64,000 nt of DNA from Chionoecetes opilio (GCA_016584305.1 JACEEZ010004794.1:47501-111500); one strand, 5' to 3'; positions 1-12,659 are shown, counted from the stretch's first letter. A program made the numbers and translations. The notes: generated by a model from the sequence alone, not told the origin.

Positions 1-358
1 GACTTTAATGTGAAAATCTAGGGAAATAGGACTTTAATGTGAAAATCTAGGGAAATAGGACTTTAATGTGAAAATCTAGGGAAATAGGACTTTAATGTGA
101 AAATCTAGGGAAATAGGACTTTAATATGTGAAAATCTAGGGAAATAGGACTAATATGTGAAAACCTAGGGAAATAGGACTTTAATATGCGAAAATCTAGG
201 GAAATAGGACTTTGATATGTGAAAATCTAGGGAAATAGGACTTTAATGTGAAAACCTAGGGAAATAGGACTTTAATATGCGAAAATCTAGGGAAATAGGA
301 CTTTGATATGTGAAAATCTAGGGAAATAGGACTTTAATGTGTGAAAATCTAGGGAAAT
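1..358. repeat. 29-bp satellite-like tandem array, about 12 units
   Basis: The unit is about 29 bp, with core 'gactttaatgtgaaaatct' followed by 'agggaaatag'. It repeats head to tail from the window edge to about 358. Later units have 1-2 bp insertions (taatatgtg, tgatatgtg). The array begins at or before the window start, so its full length is unknown. A diverged fragment ('gtgacaacctagggaaat') recurs near 493-512. Confidence 0.9.
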
Positions 359-964
359 AAACGATGTTATTAATGAGTAATAATTATTTGAATATATTAT
401 ATCCCCCCCCCTAAAAAAATTAGATAGCAAACAAATAAATATATCTAGGCCTATACAGATTACAGATTGTGACAGCTGAGGATTTAAATATGTGACAACC
501 TAGGGAAATAAATGATGATATTAATGACAGTAATAATGATTTGAATATATATTTACCCCCCCAAAAAAAACTAAGATAGCAAACAAATAACATCGAAACA
601 GGTATTTTTAACTGCTTAGGAAAAATAAATGCATGAGGAAATAAATGAAGAAATTAAGTTAATCAGGAAACCAAGGATGATCTAACCACAATTAACCCCT
701 TCACACCCAGATCTTTCCTTGGCTATATAAAAAACCGTCTGTTGTTAGCCATAAAATTACGAAAAGTAACTAAATATACCAAATTAGTTAGTCGACAGGG
801 ATACTAAACAGGTCATATCTATAAAACATTGCTTATATTCACTAAAAATCGTCTAATGGTAGCCAAATTACAATAGAAACTAGGGGGGGGGCACTCAGTA
901 GAGCGCATACCTCCGCCCGAATATTTCATCAATTGGTTACCATGGCAACAGTTGATTCGATTCA

Positions 965-1002
965 TAAAAAAAAAGTAAAATATATATCTATATATATATA
1001 TA

Positions 1003-1053
<51 letters not shown>

Positions 1054-1072
1054 TATATATATATATACACTC
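965..1072. repeat. (TA)n microsatellite
   Basis: Long alternating TA tract, interrupted by a few A/T runs, inside the inserted DNA that splits the first piggyBac-like MITE. A second TA tract lies at 1486-1560. Confidence 0.9.
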
Positions 1073-1485
1073 AGTATGAGCGCATACCTCCGGCCGAATA
1101 TTTCATCAATTGGTTGCCATGGCAACAGTTGTCAATAGATTTCATCCAAAATTAAATCAGTTCTTCCTTATACCAAATAGACTTGGTATACCGAGTTTGG
1201 TTCAAATTTATTCGTAACTTTTCGAGAAATCCTGTACACTAACAAACAGACAGACAGACAGATCGGGGTGTAGCAGCCTGCTGCGCCCCCCACACGGAGA
1301 GTGTATCCTGCCAAGTGCCCCTTTCTACCCCGCACTCCAAGTCAGGATGGACAAGCCAGTCCTCGTGCCGCACGCCAGCAGCACGAACACTCTCCTCTCT
1401 TTTTTCAAACGCATCTCTCTGACGGGCTCAAGCTAGCCCGTGGTCCTCCCCTGCTGGAGGCCCGATAAAAAATTAAAAAAAATAT

Positions 1486-1495
1486 ATACATATAT

Positions 1496-1559
<64 letters not shown>

Positions 1560-1560
1560 A
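1486..1560. repeat. (TA)n microsatellite
   Basis: Almost pure TA dinucleotide tract immediately before the 'gatcggggtgaaaacataac' segment. Confidence 0.9.
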
Positions 1561-1785
1561 AAAAGATCGGGGTGAAAACATAACTCCTCCAACTTCGTTG
1601 GCGGAGGTAATTACGTTCTGGGTGTCAAGGGGTAAATGACTTAAATATAAATGCATGAGGAAATAAATGAAGAGTTAATCAGGGAACCAAGGATAATGTG
1701 GATTCTAACCACAAATAATGACTTAGCAAAGATTAATAGACAAATTCACCTGTACTTCCCCTGTTTATATTCAAGGCTATGACAC

Positions 1786-2014
1786 ACATAAGAACATAAG
1801 AAAATAAGGAAGCTACAAGAGGCCGCGAAACCTACACGTGGTAGTTCCTATTACCTAACACTACCTACATCCACCTTTCATCCCCATCCATGAATTTATC
1901 CAGCCTCCTTTTAAAGCTCCCTATTGACTCAGCACTGACCACCTGACGACTGAGTCCATTCCAATCATTTACCACCCTATTTGTGAACCAGTTTCTCCCT
2001 ATTTTACATCCTGA
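1786..2014 (+). repeat. Interspersed retroelement fragment (copy 1)
   Basis: This stretch begins near 'agaacataagaaaataagga' and contains 'agctacaagaggcc' and 'gactgagtccattccaatca'. A second copy lies at 9781-9973 in the same orientation with high identity. I take it to be a dispersed SINE or LINE-tail family; the class is not certain. Confidence 0.7.
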
Positions 2015-2365
2015 CTAACACAACGCAAGACTTATTATAGCCACTCATGCGCCAGTCTGTTGCAACGAACGAGTAGCTACAGGAAAGGAAAGAAAGAAAA
2101 AGATGTTAGCTGTCACACTACACTAATAGAAAGAGAAAGTGAGAAAGGGAAATGAATTAGGTAACTTAACTTTCACATCACACAAGTAAATGAGAAGAGA
2201 AAACAAAAGGAAAGGAAAGGAAAGAGGAAAAGAAAGTTAGTTCACACACCATGCTGCATATTTGAAAGCAATGAGAAAAAAAAAGATAAATAGACATACA
2301 TACATACATACATACACAAAGATAAAGATAAGAAAAAGAAAACGAATAGGTAAAACAGACACAAC

Positions 2366-2872
<507 letters not shown>

Positions 2873-3307
2873 TAGACATACATACATACATAAACAAAGA
2901 TAAAGAGATAAGAAAAAGAGAAAGACTAGGTAAAACACGACACAACACGAATAGAGATGAATGACACTAAGCCACAAAACAGAGATAACAATCAGATACT
3001 GGGGGGAACTGGTAACACGCTGATGTCACACAAAGATAACTACACACTGACTGCATGGCTTGTTATCATAACCTACACACACACATACACACACACACTG
3101 CTCTATTAAACGATGTAGAATAATGTGCATTTTCATATTTATCTATCTATCTATCTAGCTTCTGTAGTCAGTCCTCACAATGCAGTTTTTTACTTCCCCC
3201 TCAATCTGGTATAAAACTTAAAATCTTCAAGAAAATCGCACTCAAAAGATTTTTTTATTTATATTTTACACTCATTTTAACGTTAAAAGACCGTGAAGGG
3301 TTGCATT

Positions 3308-3308
<1 letters not shown>

Positions 3309-3391
<83 letters not shown>
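3309..3391. repeat. (CT)n microsatellite
   Basis: About 80 bp of CT dinucleotide with one CC interruption. It is followed by diffuse pyrimidine-rich DNA to about 3560. Confidence 0.95.
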
Positions 3392-3394
<3 letters not shown>

Positions 3395-4137
3395 TGAACA
3401 AATAACTAGGAAGAGAATTCAATGATTTACCTGATTAGATTGTCATCTGTGATGGCATGACCTCCTCTTCTCTCATCCATCTCTCTCATCTCTCCTCTTC
3501 TCCTTCTCAACTCTCTATCATCTCCATCTCTGTCTTCTCTTCTCTCTCACCAACCTCTCACAATCAACAATATAGATACACATCATCCATCCCTCATCCA
3601 TCCAAATCATACAATTCGTTCCCATTCAAATACAAGTGGATCACAATGTCAAAATAGCCTACTAATCATCCAGCCAAGCCAGGCCATGATCCGTGTGGGC
3701 GTTATGGATCATTTCAACACCTGCACCACAAACACGCCAGGGGATCGGCATCGGATCGAGATAATTGAATTGAATTAATATCAAAAACAGGGAAATGTGC
3801 CAGACATCAGAGGTCATATGGCACTATGGCAAAGCATAAAAAAGGGGAGAGGTTAGAGAAAGTGAAATGGTGAGGGAAGGGGAAAGGAACGGATTTTGAC
3901 AGCAGGATGGTTAGATCAAATGAAGGATGTGTATTTGTAGGAGGAAGGATATTAAGTTACTCAGGCAGAAGTAGGGAGAGAAGGTAGGAAGGTAGGAAGA
4001 TCGAGAGAGAAACCCATCAAAAAGGATACAAAGGGCATGGAATATGGTGATGAAGGATCCTATAAGACTTGTTTCCATGTATATTTCCATTTATTTATTT
4101 TTATCAGTTGTATATTTCAATTTATTGTATTATTTTG

Positions 4138-4349
4138 TTAACCCTTCCGCGCCCAGATCTTTCCTTTGCTATATAAAATTGTATGTTGTCGAGCCATAAA
4201 ATTACGAAAAGTAACTGAATATGCCAAATTAGTTACTGGAAAGGATACTAAACGGGTCATATCTATAAAATATTGCTTATATTCACTAAAAATCGCTTAA
4301 TGGCAGCCAGATTACAATGGCAAGTACGTTCTGGGTGTCAAGGGGTTAA
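4138..4349. mobile_element. piggyBac-like MITE, complete copy
   Basis: The 212-bp unit is bounded by TTAA at 4138-4141 and TTAA at 4346-4349. Its ends are inverted: the left begins TTAACCCTTCCGCGCCCAGA, and the reverse complement of the right end begins TTAACCCCTTGACACCCAGA. Interior sequence matches 692-880 and, in inverted orientation, 35901-36111. The TTAA target site and CCC-starting terminal repeat point to piggyBac-type mobilisation. It has no coding capacity. Confidence 0.8.
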
Positions 4350-4359
4350 GTATTCTACA

Positions 4360-4566
4360 CTATAGTCTATTCACTTAAGCTGGATTCTTGGGAGCTGCTC
4401 GATGCCTACCTGAGTATGTAAGGACGTCGCTGATTGGCTGAGGCTACCAAAATACCACCACCATCACCACCCAACCCGCGTGCATCAGCCAATCAGCGAC
4501 GTCCTTACATACTCGGGTAGGCATCGAGCAGCTCCCAAGAATCCAGCTTAAGTGAATAGACTATAG
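4360..4566. mobile_element. Foldback MITE with 9-bp target duplication
   Basis: The two halves are inverted copies: 'ctatagtctattcacttaag' on the left and its complement on the right, with arms continuing for about 85 bp around a (cac)n-containing loop. The flanks are 'tattctaca' at 4351-4359 and 'tattctata' at 4567-4575, an 8/9 match that fits a target-site duplication. It lies immediately beside the piggyBac-like MITE. Confidence 0.8.
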
Positions 4567-4760
4567 TATTCTATATATTATCTGACCCTTGTTCCTTGCT
4601 ATTTATTCTTATCCATGTGTATTCCTTTCTTTTCTTGTATTCATCTTTGTTGTATGTTTCAATTCTATCATTATATTTTGTTCAGTTAGTCTCCTTACTT
4701 CCTATTATCTGATCCTATTCCTATTTTGTTTTTCTTACTCATATTCTTTAGGTATTGTAA

Positions 4761-5026
4761 TATGGAAGAAGTGTTAGTTAGTGGAAGAAGTGTTAGTTAG
4801 TGGAAGAAGTGTTAGTTGGTGGAAGAAGTGTTAGTTAGTGGAAGAAGTGTTAGTTAGTGGAAGAAGTGTTAATTAGTGGAAGAAGTGTTAATTAGTGGAA
4901 GAAGTGTTAGTTAGTGGAAGAAGTGTTAGTTAGTGGAAGAAGTGTTAGTTAGTGGAAGAAGTGTTAGTTAGTGGAAGAAGTGTTAGTTAGTGGAAGAAGT
5001 GTTAGTTAGTGGAAGAAGTGTTAGTT
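4761..5026. repeat. 19-bp minisatellite, about 14 units
   Basis: Head-to-tail units of 'gtgttagttagtggaagaa' with rare single-base variants (ttggtgg, taattag). Confidence 0.95.
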
Positions 5027-5408
5027 AGTAAGTTAGCTAGCTGGCATTTACATGGTGAGAATAGGTACCTAGATTTTCAGTATAGTTAAGCAGTTCATGG
5101 AATATTACTACAATTATTACATATATATTGTGATAGTTTAGTTTAGGTTGTTAAAGTATGATGATTTTCTTAAGGGTAGTGAATCTGATGGGATGTTACT
5201 GAAATCATTGTTATATATAATGTTCTAGTTTATGATCTCTTATATGATGCTAAGTTATCATTATTATTAAGTATTGTTCTCTTTGTCCTCCTTCCCTCCC
5301 TTCTTCTCTCCCTCTGTACCCGTCTCTCATTCCCTCCCTCCCTCCCTTCCTCCCTCCTACTAAAGTTATATCAAGATGGCCATATGTATGTGGCACTCTT
5401 AAGACAAG

Positions 5409-5410
<2 letters not shown>

Positions 5411-5476
<66 letters not shown>
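5411..5476. repeat. (CT)n microsatellite
   Basis: Pure CT dinucleotide tract. Confidence 0.95.
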
Positions 5477-5479
<3 letters not shown>

Positions 5480-6280
5480 GTATTATAGTTACCAGTCAGT
5501 CAAATTTATGCAAGAAAAACCAAGGAACGTGACATTTTACAAAAAAACATAAGTATATATACACATTTTACTGCTTCCTCAACATATCCTTTGTTCACTC
5601 TACCATGAACAAATAGGAAATATGACGGACAATTAAAAACAAATATTAAATACTTGTAAAAATATATATATATATAGAAGACCAAATAGAACAGAAAAAT
5701 TAAACTAAGCAAATAGCCCCCTTTTTTTTTCTTTTTTTTTTTTCCCATCAAATAATAATAGAATAAACAAACAAGTAAATCGCATAACTCAGCATGCTTT
5801 ACTTAACACCTACAAAAGTAAGATAGAGGAAAAGATAAAACTGCAGTTTAGTACAAAACTCCCTCTTGGCCAATACTCCCCTGGCATAACTGGGGGTTGC
5901 TTGTGTGTGTTTTTATATGATTCGTATGTTCGTTTGTATTTTTTTATATATATAATGTGTGTTCATGGGGTGAACGGTTCTACTGCAGTTTGATGCATTA
6001 CAAGGCACGTAGTCATAAACGCAGTGTTTGTTATAACGGCACGTAGTTGTAACAGGAGGCAATGTGTTGAAGAGGATCTGGCAGCATTGGCATTGAAGAA
6101 GTTGAGGCAACGGATAAGAGATAGTTGGAAGCGCATCATCGGTCGTCTAACCTCATAAAATATTATGGGAAAAACTGACGTTAAACAGAAAAAAAAGTAG
6201 TTATGACCGTCCTCAATTTGTAGATCTAACAATTTGCAGCATTTCTAACCCCTACAATAGCACCCGTTGGAAATAAAAAA

Positions 6281-6873
6281 GGTAAATTTCTAGTGTTTGC
6301 CCATACTCTCCCACAGGTCCCCAAACAAGTTTGGGGACCTGCGGAATGCGGGGTTTTCCGGGTGGGGAACAAATTATGCGTCGGAAACACGTAATTTAAG
6401 AGTTGTGTAGGGGGTTAAAATTCCCTAGATCTAGGGTAATTTCATTATATCTAGAGAAATTCGCCTAACCAAAATTAACCTAACCTAGCGGGGGGCTTGA
6501 CCCACCGATAACCTAACCAAACCAAATCTAACCTAAGCTAACCTAACCAAATCCAACCTAACCTAACCTAACCAAATCTAGCCTAACCTACCCTAACCTC
6601 ACCTCCTAGCGGGGGGTTGGGGAGGGGGGGGGGGTTCTCGACACTTCGGTCATCATTCTGTGAAGATCGTCAGTCAGCTTCACACGTCTCTGGACTCAGA
6701 AGAAAGCCAATGAATTTTCCCTAGATTTAGGGAATTTTTTCTACACCCCTAACTCAAAAACTATGTGGTTGCGATGCATATTTTGTACCCCAGCCAAATA
6801 TCCCGCATTCCCCCAGGTCCCCAAGCTTGTTTTGTGGGAGAGGGGGAGTATGGGCAAACACTAGAATAATACC
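6281..6873. mobile_element. TIR element, 'TCTAGTGTTTGCCCATAC' family, copy 1
   Basis: The ends are inverted repeats: 'ttctagtgtttgcccatact' near the left end, and the complement ('gtatgggcaaacactagaat') near the right. The subterminal 'ggtccccaaacaagtttggg' is itself palindromic. The interior contains 'ccctagatctaggg' and a degenerate AACCT/CCTAA telomere-like tract (about 6445-6600). Related copies are at 28590-29080 and 29444-30346. I see no ORF, so this is a non-autonomous element of unassigned superfamily. Confidence 0.75.
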
Positions 6874-7094
6874 AAAATAATAAGAAGTGACAACAATAAC
6901 AAATTACCCTAAAACCCCACGATAACAATAAACATAAATCCAAAACAACAATAATATCATTATAAAACAACATAAAACCAAATAGAACAATAATAACACG
7001 ACCTGAAACAAGCACATTTCAAGGTAAATACGAATAAAATGGGTCATAGGAGGTGAAGGTCAGGTCACGTAGGGTCTTATGGGTCAATACTCAC

Positions 7095-7137
7095 CTGGAA
7101 CGATGGAGTCTTTCTCAGTATTCCTCGGAAATTCCAT
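7095..7137 (-). CDS. Candidate first coding exon of a leftward gene (weak)
   Basis: On the minus strand an ATG at 7137 opens 14 codons (MEFPRNTEKDSIVP) and ends at a strong donor, CCAG|GTGAGT, with exon end at 7095 and outgoing phase 1. The preceding 60 bp are GC-richer than the surroundings. No continuation exon was found to the left, and the peptide is too short to identify. It could be a 5' exon of a gene whose body lies outside the window, or chance. Confidence 0.2.
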
Positions 7138-7929
7138 TATAAAGAAGGAAACACTGACGCGCGTCCACCCTCCCCCACGTCCACCATGACACTGCCTAGA
7201 CGCTATAAGTGACACAAACACAATAAGAAAATAGAATCGAATACAGCTTCAAATCCTTTATTTTTAAAGATAAAGTACTTGATTTTCTTACATCTTCTTC
7301 CTTCAGTGTCTTAAAATGTTATATTTTTAGTCTCTTTACCTAGCTCAACAATGCGGTATTTATAATGATTTCAGGGATTTTGTTTATGTTACGGTAGGGG
7401 GAGTCTTTTGTATTTGCAAGGGTTTTAGGGTTAGATTTTTAGGTATTTTACGTATTTGATGTTTCTGGCTAATATCTTATAGTTCTGAATAAAGCAAAGT
7501 TCTTTATTTAATTCCTCTGACATGCATGAGATACCTGGATGTGTTAGCTTTGTGTTATAACGAGTGATGAATCTCCAGTGCGTGTAAACATCACTCATCC
7601 TGGAATGTTGTGGAGTTTATAACTGAAAGACAAACTTATTTTTTTTCATTGATTTAATGATAATTATAAATAGTATCTTTATTTCACCCATACAACAGAC
7701 ACATGCCTGTAGTAAAGACAAGAAACAGGGCAAAAGACATAGGACAAAGCCACAGAAACATACAAATTGCATAGGAGCAGTTATAATAGTTAGTATTACG
7801 TAAGTACTTACTTGATACTTGAAGTAGAATAGAAAACAATGATTACATGATTATATTTGATTTATTCATTTTAACTCATCGTAATCAATAATAAGCTTTA
7901 GAAATGGTAAATAGAAATTCCTTAAATAA

Positions 7930-8113
7930 ATGAAAAGCAGTAACCCTGCAGTCCCTCAAATGCCCTCAACCCCTCACTCCCCCCTCAGTCAGGCATCTAC
8001 AATCGGAGGGGGTGGGTGTCTCAGTCCTCGCTCCGGGCAGCTTTCATCTATGTCAATAATGGAGACTAAATATATAATCAGGGTGGTCATAGACACGATC
8101 ATCCTGCTGACAG
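7930..8113 (+). CDS. PLPP: Phospholipid phosphatase (PAP2/LPP family), exon 1
   Basis: First coding exon of a lipid phosphate phosphatase. The family dephosphorylates lysophosphatidate, phosphatidate, sphingosine-1-phosphate and ceramide-1-phosphate at the plasma membrane outer face or in ER/Golgi lumen. An in-frame TAA lies directly before the ATG at 7930, so translation starts here or at internal Mets (8050, 8059). The first ~40 residues are a polar Ser/Pro/Gly tail. Residues from about KYIIRVVIDTIILLT form the first membrane segment. The donor is ACAG|GTGAGA, leaving phase 1, which fits both versions of exon 2. The full protein is about 331-346 aa depending on exon choice, close to the usual size of this family. 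Assignment to PLPP1, PLPP3 or wunen cannot be settled by eye. Confidence 0.8.
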
Positions 8114-8671
8114 GTGAGAGAAACACAGTATTAAGTTGTGAAGGGTATGTGAAGGGGGGAGGGTATGTTAATGCGTGGATGCATAACTATTGCCATTAAT
8201 ACATATATACCAAAGAGGAAGAATGCATGTGAGGGGTGAAGTGGACGTGGGCGTGGGTGTGGGCGCTGCAAACACCCGAGACACACATGTGAGCATTATT
8301 TATAGTACCCAGAAGATAGTGTTTCAGAGGTGGTGGTGGTGGTGGTTGCGGCGATGTTTTCAAGGAAGTGTCATGTATTACCCATACATTTGTGTACCTA
8401 TTCTATTATTGTAGTGACAGGTATTGACCCAAGTCTATAATATGACCCGACTGTTGATGACATATTAGTATTGCTTCATTTTCTTTACTTGTCCGTGTCC
8501 GTGTACTCAGGTGTGTGTGTGTGTGTGTCATGTCCGGTGCGGCTCACCTCTGTTGGCCTTGGGTGGGGGTGGGGGGGCGTAGGAAGATGACGCGGGAAAT
8601 CCTTAAGGCAGGAGTCAACAATGCCCCAAGACATTCACAACCCATTTTGTTATACCCCCCCAGTGAGGCTA

Positions 8672-8805
8672 GGTTACGTAATCAATGCCCAGGTTAGATT
8701 AGTGAACTAGCAGTGGGGTCTGGGGGGGCACAGCTCCCCCAGTTATGTCAGGAGGGTATTGGTCAGTAGGGAGTGTTGGTTGAAACAGCATATTTACCCC
8801 TATTT
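8672..8805. repeat. Dispersed repeat shared with 31791-31915
   Basis: 'taggttacgtaatcaatgcc', 'gttatgtcaggagggtattg' and 'gttggttgaaac' occur in the same order in both places, with a few substitutions. Its ends and class were not determined. Confidence 0.65.
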
Positions 8806-9341
8806 TTTATAAACTTTTTCTTTATTCTTATTTTTTATATTGTTTCTTTTAACAGTCGTGCGAAGAAAGGTTTTGTGGGAATTTCATTAATGGCAATATC
8901 CTTGTGTTAGTCATTGAAGGTGTTGCAACAGGTTATGCAAGCATGGGTTAGGGATTACCGTAACATGTTTCTTTCATGAAGTTAGAGTTGTAAGACAGGA
9001 AGTGGTGGCACGTGAGCAGAATAACTAGAGCACTGTGCACAGGGCTTGCACAGCACATGAAAGGTAGTCTGTGTACCACTTACATGTGAGAAGTGCAATT
9101 CTATATGATCGTGATATTTGAGCCAGTGAGGTTCAAGAGCTTGGAGCATGCTGAACAGAACCCGGTGAAGTGGGTATGCAGTGCAGCTCTGAGAGATTAC
9201 CCAACCAGTGAGGAGTGAGAACTAGTTGAGAAGTAAACTTGAGGGAAAGTGAAGAGGGCAGGCAGGCAGAGTGCATGGATAAATATAAAGGTCGTAAAGA
9301 TAGACAGGATGAGCATGACTGGATGAAATGGGGGTAAACAT

Positions 9342-9566
9342 GATATTGAGGGCAGACTAGGAAAGATATTGCATTACGTCCTGTTAGAAAAGACTTATGG
9401 CAATGGGGTAAACATTCTGATATTGAGGTCAAACTAGGAAAGATATTGCATTACGTCCTGTTAGAAAAGACTTATGGCAATGGGGTAAACATTCTGATAT
9501 TGAGGTCAAACTAGGGAAGATATTGCATTACGTCCTGTAAAGAAGACTTGCGGCAATAGACTAGAT
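9342..9566. repeat. 77-bp tandem repeat, about 2.7 units
   Basis: The block 'gatattgaggtcaaactagg' starts at 9342 (diverged), 9419 and 9496, an exact 77-bp spacing. The last unit is truncated. Confidence 0.9.
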
Positions 9567-9780
9567 GCCTGATTTACACATAACCAAAATTGCTTAGAAA
9601 TCTCCTGTTAGATGAGAAGAACTGACTCATATATCAGTCAAGTCAGTCAGTGGCGGCTCGTGGCATAGGGCTGCAGAGCTGCAGCACCCCCAGACACTCA
9701 CTGCCAGGTGTATTATGCCTTTAGAGACACAGCAGAATTGATACACTATTAACAAATATATCATAATAAAAAGTCATTAT

Positions 9781-9973
9781 ATAAGAACATAAGAAAGTAA
9801 GGAAGCTACAAGAGGCCGTGAGACCTACACGAGGGAGTTCCTGTTATCTAACTCTACCTATATCCACCTCTCTTCCCCATCCATGAATTTATCCAGACTC
9901 CTTTTAAAGACCCCAATAGACTCTGCACTAACCACCTGACGACTGAGTCCATTCCAATCATTCACCACCCTCA
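9781..9973 (+). repeat. Interspersed retroelement fragment (copy 2)
   Basis: Same sequence as 1786-2014: 'ataagaacataagaaagtaa', 'ggaagctacaagaggccgtg', 'gactgagtccattccaatca'. It lies inside the hAT-like element. Confidence 0.7.
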
Positions 9974-10508
9974 GGGCAATTATATGTTATTTAATTATTT
10001 TCAATACGTTACTAAATGAATTTTCATTAAAACCAGACCAAAATTGTAAGTTATTTTCATATTTGCTGTACGATTCATGTCTGCGCCGCCGCCGCGCCAC
10101 TTGTGAAAACAATGAGCTGTAGTCGAGGCAGCTAAGTCTCGTCCCTCTCGTGTTTACAGTGCGTGTAGAGTGTAGACGGTGTGGTTAAATTGTACTTTCT
10201 TTACTTACCCTATGACTATGGAAAATACAGTGAAGTATTTGCAAAACATCAACTTATCCCAGCTGACACTAAATGAAAAGACTGAAATCAAGCAGTACCG
10301 ACTTTATTTTCAAGTAATACTGTAATTCTACCATCACCACCTCAGCCATCCCGTCTACTACCACCCCCACCATCCCTCCTACCACCACCACTACTACCAT
10401 GCCCTGAAATCCGTGAACATCAACTACAACTCATACTTGAGATAGGTAAAATTTGTGTATCCTACTGTTGTGTGAAGCTTGCAGTCCCTCATTGTATTTT
10501 ATCACGAG

Positions 10509-11021
10509 CAGAGCTGGGCACTAAATACATTGAATGTATTTAAATACTAAATACTAAGTACATGGGAGAAATGTATTTAAATACTAAATACATTTTACGA
10601 ATGTATTTAAATACTAAATACTAAATACATCAATTGTATTTAAATACATTTGTAAATACATTTTAAATACACACACATTTTAACATGTCCGAAAAAACTG
10701 GATTTCCTAAGGATTTCCTTAGATTTTGGGTTTCCTTTGAAATTTCCTTCGCAGGCCTAAATTTCCTTAAAATAAGGAAATTTCCTTGATAGTGGAAACC
10801 CTGGTTCACTGTAACATCAGGGTTGCCAGATAGTTGGGCGGGTTTATGGCCAAATTAACTGATAAAAAAGTACGTATTTACATTTTTATATTATGAGTAT
10901 TTAAATACTCATGAAAGTATTTAAATACTGTATTTAAATACCTGACAACCAATGTATTTATAAATACATTTCTAAATACACGAATGTATTTAAATACGTA
11001 TTTAAATACTGCCCAGCTCTG
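10509..11021. mobile_element. hAT-type MITE, 'CAGAGCTGGGCA' family, copy 1
   Basis: Terminal inverted repeats are CAGAGCTGGGCA at the left and its complement TGCCCAGCTCTG at the right. It is flanked by a perfect 8-bp duplication, 'atcacgag' at 10501-10508 and 11022-11029. The interior is packed with the palindrome GTATTTAAATAC and variants, plus 'aatttcctt' motifs. It has no coding capacity. A second copy is at 29813-30282. Confidence 0.92.
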
Positions 11022-12659
11022 ATCACGAGCCGCCACTGCAGTCAGTCAAGCAAATATTCCACCTGAGAATAACCACAACATTACCTGATCAAACTAAGAA
11101 CCCCAAGCTACGTCTACCAACCTTTCTTCCCCTATGCATGTAGATAAAACACACGCGGCACCTTATCTCAATCCTGACAAGTCCCCTCCCTCATGACATA
11201 ATGTTTCACCGACAGTGCTATCTTATCAGCAGCATCATAGTATTAGGATAATGAGGTGCGGCGAGCAACAGTCATACCCAGTCACCTTGGAAATACATAG
11301 TCAAGTGGTTGCTTGTCATAGTCACTACAGTACCACCAACATCAATGCATGACCACAAGACTATTATGGCAGATTAATTTTAGGTTGTAGTCACTAGGTG
11401 ATGAAATAAGTAGAATTAAAGTGTTGACTTCATCCTGCCAAGAATTGCTTCAGATGGTGCAGGTTGTTGGGCGGTTGTGGTGGTGTGTAGTGTGAGGCAA
11501 GAGTTGGGGACCCATAAAGCAATTTTTTTTAGTATATCATGGAATTTGTTGGCAATATCTGTCTATTAATTAATGTCTGTATACATTAGTTTCAGAAAAG
11601 ATGTAACTATAACTCAAATTTAACACAATCTTCTCATAACGAATATCACTAAATATCAGCTTATTAATAGCATTTTTATATAAAGACATACAACCTATCT
11701 CTTAGTATGCATACAATAAATCACATGGTCGTTGAGGTCATCAGAATATGATACGAGTTCTTATGGCAGTAAGTGTGTCATGGTGTGCCTCCCAGAATAA
11801 CCTGCTTCTTACTCTTACTCTCTTACTCACTAGTTTACAGCCAAAGCCAAGCAGAGAGCAATATCCATAACTGGAGGCAGTGGCAGTTCTGTTTCGGCTT
11901 ATGCTACATATTTCATAGCCAAGCTTCATCTGCTCCTTTTTCTTACTCGGTATGAACACTACAGCAGGCATGGGTGTCCGCTGGGGGAGGGGAGGGGGCA
12001 AGCAGATCCTTTGCTCCTCCCCTTGGATCAGGCTGCTCAACCAAGGGCGACAGGGTTTGGAAGTAAGCACTGAATATCTATCAGAGGATGAAAGAAGTAT
12101 CCAAGTACCCATTTCATATGGACTTAAAATATATACCTTTTGAGCTTTGTCTAATTTCAATTTTTTTCAAGAGGGCTCCCATTCTCCAAACCCTCCCCCT
12201 GCCCCTGGCTGTAAGAACTCGCAGCACTCCCCTATCACCCCCCCCCTCCCCTAAGTAAGCCATACCAAGGCCCAGGGATACTAGGGATTTAAGCAATGGT
12301 TATGAGAGTGGGATACGTATATTCCTTAACCCCCCTCCCCTCCCCCTATGAAGAGCCAGTGGACGCCCTTGACTACAGACACATCTGAGTCAAAGTAAGG
12401 AAATGTTACTACCTTGGTAATAAGTAAGCTGTTGTGAACCATTCACCATTCACTTTAAAACCTACAGGCAAATCTCAGTCAGTGTGCTGTACTCCAACCT
12501 GCTATTACCAAGGTAGTGTGTAGTGTGTCCCTGCTTCAGTGCCTAACCCCTGAGGGTGAAGGGTGAAGGCCTCAACTGGCAGGACATCCCAAGGGAGGAC
12601 GCTGCTCTACTTCTGGAAGTGCATCATAAACCCTTGTTGAATCCTTCTAATTTTTTCAG

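Larger units (their letters stand above)
692..1635. mobile_element. piggyBac-like MITE (TTAACCCCTTC ends) split by an RTE/SINE-like insertion
   Basis: The left part (692 to about 880) matches the family members at 4138-4349 and 35901-36111. It starts with TTAACCCCTTCACACCCAGA. The right end ('ttacgttctgggtgtcaagg') appears at about 1609-1628. About 730 bp of unrelated DNA lies between. That DNA contains two copies of a 'tcatcaattggttnccatgg' block, TA microsatellites, and a (cagacaga)n-'gatcggggtg' tail like those seen at the 3' end of RTE-type retroelements. The TTAA plus CCC start is typical of piggyBac-type ends. The right-hand TTAA is degraded to GTAA. Confidence 0.6.
9648..11038. mobile_element. 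hAT-like element carrying nested insertions
   Basis: The ends are inverted: 'cagtggcggctcgtg' on the left, 'cacgagccgccactg' on the right. Flanks are 'aagtcagt' and 'cagtcagt' (7/8), consistent with an 8-bp target duplication. CAG-starting TIRs with 8-bp duplications are typical of hAT elements. A short ORF at 10212-10325 (MTMENTVKYLQ...) looks like an N-terminal remnant of a ZMYM/hAT-type transposase with its LTLNEKTEIK segment; this family call is tentative. A retroelement fragment (9781-9973) and a second hAT-type MITE (10509-11021) have inserted into it. Confidence 0.7.
8114..12659 (+). other. Intron 1 of the lipid phosphatase gene, with nested transposons
   Basis: No coding exon seen. 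It contains a repeat copy (8672-8805), a 77-bp tandem repeat, and an hAT-like element with two further insertions nested in it. Bases 11040-12659 hold no recognisable feature. Confidence 0.6.

Noticed and set aside
4768..5026. CRISPR-like array of short repeats
   Set aside because: The 19-bp units are contiguous with no unique spacers, and the DNA is eukaryotic; it is a minisatellite.
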